Below are positions 55,356 to 64,000 of a stretch of 64,000 nt of DNA, in pieces (position 1 is the stretch's first letter; every line of letters starts with the position of its first letter). A program made the translations under genes and the position numbers. The notes below the pieces were generated by a model that was given only the letters and a program-made list of their open reading frames with translations, was not told the DNA's origin and did no database searches. The stretch comes from Vermamoeba vermiformis (Eukaryota; Tubulinea; Echinamoebida), in assembly GCA_045837725.1 (NCBI GenBank), contig JBEWZL010000184.1, positions 124,001 to 188,000 on the forward strand, written 5' to 3'.

Positions 55356-58300
55356 TTATTTCTTCTTCACAGGCTGTTTCTTATTCGCAGTCTTGTTATT
55401 ATTGTTATTGTTGCTATTGTCGCCCTTCTTGTCAGTAGGAGGCCACATCTCAGTGACCAATTGATGCTTGGAGTCATCGACCCACATCAAGACTGGCTTC
55501 AACAAGAACTTGGAGTCCTTCTTCCATCGATCCAGCAGCTTCTTCTTTGAGTCGATTTTGAAGTCCAAGAATGGCTGAATAATAGCTGCAATTTTGTTTT
55601 GCGTCCATTGCTGCGTGATCATGCTTGGTTTGCCATTGAGATAAGGCTGGATCTGCGCCAGTTTTGTGCACACCAAGCCCTCCAAGAAGAACCGAGCAAA
55701 GTACTTGTATCGGTCCATAATCTGTTCCTTCGGATACTCGCGCTCGACGTGCGTCAACATCCAGCCACCAGGACCGAACGACGGCGTGACCCAGCACGTG
55801 ACTGCGTCTTTTTCCGGATTGTATCGCGGTGCTGGGGTGTCGAGGGGCTTGGAGAAGTTGCACATGGTTGGGCCGAGTTCAGGCAACCAATCGGGGTGAA
55901 TGGCCGTAACACCCTTGATGTAGCACTTGGTGCCCGCAGAGAAAATGTCGTGGTAAGTCACGTACTCGGGGCACACTTCGAACATGAACGAGGACGGGTG
56001 AATGGCGCACTCCGCACCCGAGCACGTGATGTACTTCCACTTGCCCTTCATGATGCGACCGTCAGGGTACGTGGCAGGGATTCTCTTGGCCACACGGTCA
56101 ATGAAACCAGCGGTCACAATTTGACGGATTGATACTTTTTGTTCGCGCGTTGGGGGCTCGATCTTGGGATTGAATGCGATTTCTTTCTTTTTCTTTTTGT
56201 TGGTTTGATTTTGTTCAGTGAACAGACGAATAATGTTCGTCAATTGTGCACGAAGCAAATGAATTTCTTTCATCGTCTAGGAGAGGACAGTAATTAATAA
56301 AATGAATGATATTTCAAAATCTGGGAATTGGCTACCTTAATATGAAGACCATGTTGGTCGCAGAACTCGTCGGATTGATCGGCGAATTCATAAGCACCGA
56401 TGGCAGCGAGCCACGAGAGCAGATCTGAAGTCTTGTTCGCGAATGGACTCGACAATTTCTTCTTTTGTCGTTGTTTGCGCTCCAAGAACTTCTCTTTGCC
56501 TGTTTTGTCTGCAAACAATATTAATACTCTGTTTCATGTCAATATGTCGCAGTCATTACCTAATTTGGCAAGCTCAGCCTCTTCTTCGTCATCAAAGTCC
56601 TCTTGTTGACCTTCGGGAGTAACTCGAATGAACGGGTCATTCACTGAAAGAATGGCAACAATGGCAATAATGAAGTCCAAGCAGTCGCTTTCTTGGGCCA
56701 ACAAGATCCTGAAGGAATGAGTTAGTTCGTGATGGAATTATTAGACTGGCAACTTACATCTTGGCGAATCGAGGGGCGACAGGGAAGAAGACCAACGAGC
56801 GACCCAGCGGTGTAATAGTATGCATGTCATTCGTGTTCAATGCACCGAGATTGATCAGTGTTTGGTGCGCAGCTTTGAGTGACTGTCTGTCGGGGGCAGT
56901 GGGGAACGGGAACTTGTCCACTTTGTTGATGGCCATGTGCTTCATTTGCAAGATGACACCTGTCACAATGAATGTCAGTACGTGCACTCAATGGGGTACA
57001 AATAACGCGCGTACCTTCAATAGGAATGGTCAAAATCTCAGGCGGTGAGAACTTGGGGAACTGATCGCTGAACACAGCGGACGAGTACAGTCTGTAACAG
57101 TGACCGGGGCCAGTACGACCAGCACGACCAGCTCTTTGATTGGCTGCAGCTTGTGAAGTCCATTCCACCACGAATTTTGACACGCCGCTGCGCTTGTCAA
57201 AGTGCTTTTGTTTAACTCGACCAGCGTCCACGACGTACTTGATGCCAGGGATAGTAATAGATGTTTCAGCGACGTTAGTGGCAACAACGATTAATCGCTT
57301 GCCCTCGGGGACCTGTGAAATAATAAAGCAAATAAGTCTACAATACTGGTAAAGGAGGACTGTGCAGTGACTACGAACCTGATCGAAGACCAACATCTGT
57401 TGCTTGGGTGGCAACAAACTGTACAGCGGCAACACGTGCACGCCTTCTTCGGTTTCGACTTCTTCAGCTTTGTTATTATCATCTTCGTTCTTATTTTCAT
57501 CCTCGTTGTCAGATCCGTCTTTATCTTGGTCCAACTTGATCATCTTTTTGCCAGCGATATTGCCGTATCTTTTGCGCAACATACGACACAGCTGTTCGAC
57601 TTCTTGCTGACCAGTCAAAAACACGAGCACACCACCACTGGGGAGTTGTTGGTGGATCTTGCACACTTTAGTGTACGCGGCTCCAACATAATCGGTCATT
57701 GGCGTAGTCTTGTTGAAGTGAATAGTGACAGGGTATTGACGAGATCCGATCGAGATGACTGGAGGTGCCTTCGGGAACATAAGTGCGTTCTCAGTGAAGT
57801 CCTACAAGCCACTAATTAGAGCTCAATTCAATCAATTTAAACAAGTTATCGATGACTTACCGTAACTCTAAGAGTGGCAGACATAATAATCAGCTTCAAT
57901 GGACTCTCAACACTAGCACTGTCTTTGTTAGTGTTCTCAGTGCCTTGCTTCTTGTTCTCGTTGAAGATCTTTCGGCGCAACGGAACAATTCTGCTCAACA
58001 GACCCAACAAAATATCTGTGTTCAAACTTCGCTCGTGGGCTTCGTCGATGATAATTGCACTGTATTTGTTGAGCAAGAAGTCTGACTGAATCTCACGCAG
58101 CAAGATACCGTCCGTCATGAACTTCATGCGCGTGGCTTTTGAGACGGCTGAATCGTATCTGACTTGATGGGCAATCACAGCATTCTAGGGAGGTGACTTG
58201 TTAGACATGACGCGTGTCAAAGTGAGCTACGTACATCTTCATCAGGACCAGGCAAGTTCAATTCAAGGGCAACACGTTTTGCCATTGAAAGAGCAGCGAC

Positions 58301-60352
58301 TCTTCTGGGCTCAGTAATGCCAATGAGACCTTTCTTGTCGCTGAAACAAACTTAATTCGTGCTTCTTCAATGTAAGAGCGTCTGATTGCACTTACCTCGT
58401 AGCCGAAGAATAACCGGCCTCGTACAAGAACTGCGGCACTTGAGTGGTTTTACCAGAACCAGTCTCACCACAAATAATCACAACGTCGTTCTCAATAATA
58501 GCCTCCATAATACGTTGTTCTTCCATGATAATGGGCAATTGATTTCTGTTGATTGATTAGCACATTCGTCGTTTGAAAATAAATCTCACTTACCTTTGTT
58601 CGATGATCTCGGGAGTACGTTGCACGTGAACATAAAAGGCCTTGGTTCGCTTTCTCTCTTCAGGATCGACTTGAATCGAGGCTGATTTGATGTCACTGGC
58701 ATCATCAAAGCCCCAAGAGGTCTTTTTGACGACGTCTTGGATCTCTTCAAGTGTGCTCTTGGGCACGAACTTGTCGACTTCTTCGTCATCAATAGCGAGG
58801 GCCAGTTCTTCTTGACCAGCGGACTTCTCTTCGGCCTCGTCATTGTTCGACTCTTCCTCGCCCTCTTGCTCCTCTTCGCCATCATTCTCGCCCTCTTCCT
58901 CGTCATCGCCTTCAGCCTCCTCTTCGTCCTGATCATCGTGATCTTCGTCTTCATTCTCGTTGTCTTCAGCGCCCTCTTCGACGTTCTCGTCATCTCCTTC
59001 ATCACCGTCTTCAGCCATCTCTTCGTCGTCCTCATTGAGGCTGCCTTCTTCGTCACCATTGGCCATTTCAGACATGCCGGCCTCTTCTAATGTCTTGACT
59101 TTGCGTTGCACGACAATCTCCTCTTTGCGTTCAAGAGTGGTCGGGAATGAAAAGCTAAAGCTCTTTGGTGCTGGCTTGGGCTCTTCAACTGGCTTGGTTG
59201 CAATGGCTGGCTTAGTCTCAGCTGGCTTTTCAACAACTTTAGCAGGCGATTTTTCTTCTTTCTTCTTTGGCTCGGGCTTCTTATTGTCAGCATTAGTATT
59301 GGAGGGCTTGCTGCTGTTCAATTGAACTGTTTGCGCCTCTTCGCTGTCCGAGCTGCTCTTTTCGTCATCAGAACTCGAGTCCACGTATGTAAAGAACGAT
59401 TTTTTCTCGATTTTAGCCTTAACCTTCTTCTTCTTAGGAGGCTTAGGTGCTGGCTGTAATTTGGGCAGTTCAGCCATCATTTCTTTGGTGGTCTTTTCTT
59501 TCGGCAGGACAGCATCGGCCGTAGAGTTAATTTCCTTTGTATTGTGATTAGAATATGTTCATATGAAGCACTATAATACTTACTTTAGGTACTAAGACGT
59601 TAACTTGAGGATTGCTGCGCTCAAGGCCGGCTTTTTCTTCGAGGACTGCTCGCTTCAACATTTCTTTCTTTGTCTCTTTCTAATAACGTAGTAGTTAGTA
59701 ATGATAGCATTGATAAGATTTTTACAACGTACTTTGCCCAAAGTTCTGCTCGAGTGCATGTATTTAGCTTGATCTTCTTTCAGTTGAACTTGACTGATCG
59801 GATCCAAGCGTTAATACTTATATTTCGAGTTTGCTAAGCAACTTACGATAAGGATTTGTAAAGCTCTTCACGTTGCTTGGCTTTTTGGATTTTTTCCTAA
59901 TGAAGTATTACCAATCTGATCTCTATCGCTTGGATCTGATCGTCCGGTAAATTATTGATTAACTTACCTCATATTTTTGGATACGTTTTTCTTGTAATTT
60001 GCTGATCTTTTCAGTGCGTTTCTCAAGCTCCTTCAGCTCGCTAATTTTTAATCGCTTTTTCCGTTTATTCGTGTCATCGTTTCCTTCCTGAATTTAAACG
60101 TTAATAATTCGTAAATTATTTATCGCGCATGATCTATAACATAATACTAATATTTGAATATTTTGGTTTTGGATCAGATCTAAATCTCAAACTGACCTTC
60201 TTTCTTTTCTTCTTTCCCATCATTACGAGAGGGTTGTGGTTATCAACGCCCCTATACAAATTATTAACGATAATTAAATAATGTAATTTTGGATCCTACC
60301 CTATTTTGAGATCATCACTGACGATCTGCGTCACGTCCATTTGGTCTCCCAT
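55356..60352 (-). CDS. DHX37: DEAH-box RNA helicase DHX37 (yeast Dhr1/Ecm16)
   Basis: A minus-strand gene of about 14-15 exons, beginning [16 protein letters not shown] long N-terminal region is basic ([14 protein letters not shown], coiled), then very acidic (about 90 residues of Glu/Asp/Asn near 58850-59030). The helicase core has [18 protein letters not shown] (I), [17 protein letters not shown] (Ia), [18 protein letters not shown] (II), [10 protein letters not shown] (III), [20 protein letters not shown] (V) and [18 protein letters not shown] (VI). HA2 and OB-fold regions follow, ending in a Lys/Asn-rich tail. The position of acidic inserts and the C-terminal GFIDRVAKR with [13 protein letters not shown] match DHX37. 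In known systems it releases U3 snoRNA from the 18S pre-rRNA in the nucleolus. Confidence 0.9.
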
Positions 60353-60505
60353 GTCGTCTACTATGTTCTAGTATTCAAATACGAAACCAACGTTGTTGAC
60401 AGTTCAATAAAAAAATGAGACTAGTTCAGTTTGTTGTCTGCCAAAAATGGATCCCGTCAACAAAAAAACGAATGCTTTACTAAACAATGTGCTTAGTTGT
60501 AGCAC

Positions 60506-61515
60506 CTATACATTATCATATTCGCGGTTCTCTTCTAATGTGCCGTAATGATCAACAGCTGGGCGATAGTCGTTGCGCATTTTCATCCATCTCAATCCAC
60601 GCGACTTGATCCACTTGTCGATGAGTCCCTTCGGTACAATATGATACTGCAACAACACAAACCAGCCAATAGCTAAGGTAAGACCGATGAGACTGCCAAT
60701 TGTGGCCTGCAAAGGTGTGTGGTACAAAAGGTAGACGCGACTGTAGGGTACAGGCACGAATAATACCAAGGCAGCGATGATAATAAGTGCCTTATGAAGT
60801 GGTTTAAGCGGAGCCTTATTGACAGGCTTGTACTCGAATAACATTTCAAGCAAGATCCAGGCCAAGAACTCGATGGAGATCTGATCGTGATAGAATTCAT
60901 TAGTAATGCTCGGTATTATAAGAAGACATTATATTCATACCAGTGAGTGACCGGATGGCATTCCTGTGCTACAAATATTGCATTAGTTAAGTCTCAGAAC
61001 TCGTGTCGGGTTGAATCCAAATAAGGCATAGATATTAAGAACGACTGTATGCCTCATTTGTACTGATATATAGCATATTGATATTAATATCTTACCTGCA
61101 GGCGCAAGTTCCGTCAGGGCGCTTTTGACGAATGATCTGTTTGAGTATTTCTCCAAACACGACGGAAACAACAAATAAGAACGTCGCCATAAATGACGAT
61201 ACAGTTCTATTTGCAACGAACAGTGTCAAGCACACGAAGAAGAGGAGAATGGGCACGTAGGAATAAAAAGCCATCAGTAGTGAGGCAAAACTTGTGTCTG
61301 GCAAGCAAACCACAAAATCTAAATTACCAATATTATTTTAATATTATTTAGAAATTATGAGGACATTTTTGCCATTTAATTCTTTGATGGATCTGAAAAT
61401 GAAATTAAAATTTTCCGATTTTTCTTCAGCTTTACACGCTTTTCTTATATTTACCTGCCAGAGGATTGCATTGTGGCGGTGGTCCTAATGTCGGTGCTGG
61501 CCCTTCAGGCTCCAT
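60506..61515 (-). CDS. DOLPP1: Dolichyldiphosphatase (PAP2 family)
   Basis: Minus-strand gene of about five exons starting MEPEGPAPTLGPPPQC. The PAP2 phosphatase motifs appear in order: KQIIRQKRPDG (KxxxxxxRP), GMPSGHS (PSGH) and SRVYLLYHT (SRxxxxxH). These are set among four or five hydrophobic helices (YVPILLFFVCLTLFVAN, ATFLFVVSVVFGEIL, LIIIAALVLFVPVPY, IGSLIGLTLAIGWFVLLQ). The enzyme hydrolyses dolichyl diphosphate in the ER lumen so that dolichol can be reused for N-glycosylation. The short spacing between motifs and the C-terminal helix agree with DOLPP1 rather than lipid phosphate phosphatases. Confidence 0.85.
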
Positions 61516-61630
61516 GTGTAACGCGTTGGGCTCTTTAAGAAAAAATGATATCGGGCCGCGAACCAAGTATTTCCATTTTAGGGCCTGACACTACAGAAGC
61601 AAGTGGTTGGTTAGGATGGATTGAGATTGG

Positions 61631-62262
61631 ATGCAAAGGATAGACAGTGCGCACATTGTAAGTAACATATTTCCAATGAGCGAACCATTCCGAACCGGGC
61701 TCATTGGATAACTTAGCCCACTTTGTTCTAATGCAACCTTCGCTTGAAAACCAGCATTAAGGCTCATCAAAAATATTGACCTACAGCCAAACGTAGGTAA
61801 AGTCGCTTTATTTCCCTCGAGACCGCAAAGTGATTTGGATCCGCGATCTCGATTTGTTCTTGATCGGTGACGTGGTTGCAGCCACCAACAGCTCTTATTG
61901 AAAAGAAAGTGCTCGTGCATGCCCTTCAAACCATCGACATTGCTCAAACAGCGGACACTGAAGTGACGCAAGAAGTGCCCGGTGTAACGCACCACACTAA
62001 TGTCAAGTTAGCTACTATCGTCGTCGATGACAGCGAGCCTAGCAACACTGATGAGATCACCTACGATCACCGTGAAGGCGAGACCACGTTGGCGATCGAA
62101 ACAGTGTTCCCGCCGCAGTTCAAGTACGTGTTGGTCGGTGGCAGAACACCAACAGAAGGTCACATCGCTGACTTTCGGGTCCGCGACTACAACGAGGGTA
62201 GCAGCGACAAGTTGCTAGCCTTAATCTACCGCCTGAGTAATCTCAAGAGATATACACGGTAG
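61631..62262 (+). CDS. Uncharacterised small gene with unresolved exon structure
   Basis: A plausible first exon (61631-61657, MQRIDSAHI) ends at a perfect donor GTAAGT. Two acceptors follow. One at 61796 leads to a protein-like segment (VKSLYFPRDRKVIWIRDLDL) that soon meets a stop in its own frame. The other, near 61878, leads directly into a 380-base frame ending at 62262 (KKVLVHALQTIDIAQ ... IETVFPPQFKYVLVGG ... DKLLALIYRLSNLKRY). The second choice gives one continuous protein of about 137 residues. The family is not recognised. The opposite strand is also partly open here (62501-62226). Confidence 0.45.
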
Positions 62263-62501
62263 CCTTTGTTCCTACTTACTCGGGCGGCTATGGCCGTTGC
62301 TGCTTGGAAGTCCACACATCTAATGGTCAAGCGACCGACTACTTCTTGAACTAAGATGCCTTTTTCTTGCAAACAATAACGATGATAACCACTGTCACTT
62401 GAAGGACTGACACGGTCTGTTTGCGAGGATTCTTGTTTGGACGTCACCGAACCAAAAGTTGTAAATTGACCTTCAGAGCTATTATTGTTCAACTCTTTCA
62501 T
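62226..62501 (-). CDS. Hypothetical 91-residue ORF or first exon
   Basis: Begins MKELNNNSSEGQFTTFG, Ser/Thr/Gln-rich, then a more conserved-looking part ILVQEVVGRLTIRCVDFQAATAIAAR. A perfect GTAAGT donor follows AIAAR, so it could be an exon of a longer minus-strand gene, but I could not find a fitting acceptor. It overlaps the end of the plus-strand gene by 37 bases. Low confidence. Confidence 0.3.
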   Translation of the reverse strand: MKELNNNSSEGQFTTFGSVTSKQESSQTDRVSPSSDSGYHRYCLQEKGILVQEVVGRLTIRCVDFQAATAIAARVSRNKGYRVYLLRLLRR

Positions 62502-62670
62502 ATCACCAACTAATTGCTAACAAAATAAGCTGCAGGTGTACTTAGTGGACTGGAGTATCTTCTCCTGCATGTCAACTTGTCATCAGCTTAGCAAAGGCTT
62601 TTTTTGGCGTGTTTCTATTACTGTAAAGATATCAACACCACGAGACTAGCAATCGAACAACTACAAGAAA

Positions 62671-64000
62671 ATGATAGTAATCAAATTAGTCGTTTTACTA
62701 GCCATTTGCGTCTCGTGTCGTGGATGGCTGATCCTCAATGACACCCAAATAACTTGTCCTGGAGTGATTTATCCTCATTCGATGCAAGGATCCGATATGG
62801 TGGAAGGACTAGTGGTTTATGACAACAGCTCAGATATCGCAGGCAAAATTGTGGTCTCTCATATTGGATATCCAACAGCCGTCCGGGATTTGCAAAATCA
62901 AGGAGCAATCGGTGTTATATTCGTAGAATTTGCACGTAAGTATAGAATATAATACCATCTAAAAGAAATTAAATAAGCGGTTAAATACTTCTAACTTTCT
63001 ACTTGTCTTTGGATAACAAATCGCAATAATTGATTATATGGCTATGTAAAGCATTAATTGGTAACCACGCACCAATATTCTTGACATTTGCGAGCTTTTT
63101 TCCGAGGATGAAATTATTTAACGAGGATCTGCCCGCGATCCACAATTTAATTCGTCAATGATTACATTCAGATATGATTGCGTTACGCAAACTATAATAA
63201 GCGTGCGAGAATCCGATTAGCTCCTGTTTCATTAACTAATTTGGAAATGTCTTTTATTTCATGACACAATGTTGTAAAAACGGGGAACAAGCGATCCGAA
63301 TCAAATATAGCAGAGAACTAATTATAACTTATTCTTATAGTTGTCCCTGGTCTTGCTATGTTTGCTGTTAGCGGAAATGAGCGCGATATAGCCATTCCCG
63401 TTTGTCAAACCTTTCAAGCGAACATCGATCTTGTCCTCGGACAAATCGTGCAACTGGATCCGACCGGTATGTCGTTGAATATTATTAATTAGCTCAATTT
63501 TAGCAAGCAACACTACAATCAAGTTGTTATTCAGCCGCAAAACCTTTACAGCAATTGCAATTTTTTGACACTGACCTTGGATCTTGTTCACAGAGCCCAA
63601 TCAGTGGGCCATTGTCAACGGCAGTCCAGTAACTATCGTATTTCAAGTGGTAGTCGCAGCATTTTGCCTCACAAACATCGTTCTTGCTATTCATCGCAGC
63701 GCATTATTTGTTCGTGCATTTGGTCCCGTAATCGGATTCGCTCAAATCTGTCTAGCATGCGAGATTATAGCCAATACAGGTACATAATAGTAATAGTATT
63801 AACAATAGTAATAACTCCTGGTGTGCTTAGCGCGACTAGTTTATGCGGCTGTAGATCCAGCCTTCACGCGTCAAATCTTCCCGTTCACAGTTGGTTACGT
63901 GCTACTCACCGTCAGCTTTCCATTCACATTTGCAGCACTGTTCTTGATGACATTCTACTGGCACGAAATGATCTCCAAGACCTCGTTGAAAATCAACAGG
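62671..64000 (+). CDS. PA-domain multi-pass membrane protein, 3' partial
   Basis: Exons 62671-62935, 63341-63466, 63594-63779 and 63831 onward; the gene runs off the window. A signal peptide (MIVIKLVVLLAICVSCRG) is followed by about 115 residues resembling a protease-associated domain (MVEGLVVYDNSSDIAGKIVV, DLQNQGAIGVIFVEF). Several transmembrane helices follow (VTIVFQVVVAAFCLTNIVLAI, VIGFAQICLACEIIA, FTVGYVLLTVSFPFTFAALFLM) with YWHEMIS after the third. The lumenal PA plus multi-pass layout resembles receptor-like proteins with a TOM1/THH1-type or GPCR-like membrane part. The exact family is not settled. The last intron has two in-frame acceptors nine bases apart (63830 and 63839). Confidence 0.65.

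Noticed and set aside
61591-61995. 134-codon minus-strand ORF
   Set aside because: Overlaps the plus-strand exon candidate and DOLPP1 upstream region, with no recognisable domain; a second open frame on the same strand is equally plausible, so neither is called.
1-64000. Old viral or retroelement copies
   Set aside because: No reverse transcriptase, integrase, capsid or envelope motifs and no long terminal repeats were found by eye.

Overview
The window is nuclear DNA from a unicellular eukaryote. Nearly every gene is cut by short GT-AG introns (about 30-280 bases), exons are moderately GC-rich, introns and spacers are AT-rich, and genes lie on both strands 50-500 bases apart. The gene set (centrin, kinesin-12, HOPS subunits, Pds5, ING, LSH/DDM1-type remodeller, DHX37, TRAP1, PB1-ZZ-UBA receptor, selenocysteine tRNA) suits a free-living protist such as an amoebozoan or a relative of the opisthokonts. 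I cannot name the genus from sequence alone. I saw no transposon, retroelement, virus remnant or CRISPR array.

Layout. 0-8.2 kb: 3' end of a ubinuclein-like gene, a DCUN1D3-like neddylation factor, the cohesin regulator Pds5, and a TIM17/22/23-family protein. 8.3-18.8 kb: ING PHD-finger protein, glucosidase II beta, PPWD1 cyclophilin, RPAP1. 19-28.2 kb: VPS16, an AT-hook/zinc-finger protein, a fused SbcD-SbcC (MRE11-RAD50-like) nuclease/ATPase with a mitochondrial-type leader, and phosphoglycerate kinase. 28.3-41.1 kb: HELLS/DDM1-like remodeller carrying an internal HMG box, kinesin-12, a type I membrane protein, centrin, VPS33. 41.2-50.4 kb: half-LIM/zinc-ribbon protein, TRAP1, an unknown gene, tRNA-Sec, a SWIM-finger gene, a p62/NBR1-like protein, a 44-residue membrane ORF, ribosomal protein uL22 and a 71-residue LYR protein. 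50.4-64 kb: PIG-B, an N-myristoylated Rab1-like GTPase, a small membrane protein, DHX37, dolichyldiphosphatase, an ambiguous small gene, and the 5' part of a PA-domain multi-pass membrane protein.

Shared processes: VPS16 and VPS33 are direct partners in HOPS/CORVET. Pds5, kinesin-12, HELLS, ubinuclein and ING serve chromosomes and chromatin. Glucosidase II beta, DOLPP1 and PIG-B serve ER glycosylation and GPI synthesis. TRAP1, the TIM-family protein, the LYR protein and the SbcDC fusion point to mitochondria. Neighbours are not otherwise grouped by function.

Two findings stand out. One is the spliced SbcD-SbcC fusion, a single 1068-residue predicted protein with a presequence-like N-terminus. 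The other is a set of short iterated DNA words (TGACACGTGTCA and other CACGTG palindromes, CTAAAAATAG, GCGGAAYAATT) packed into introns and coding exons of the first 25 kb and almost absent from the rest.
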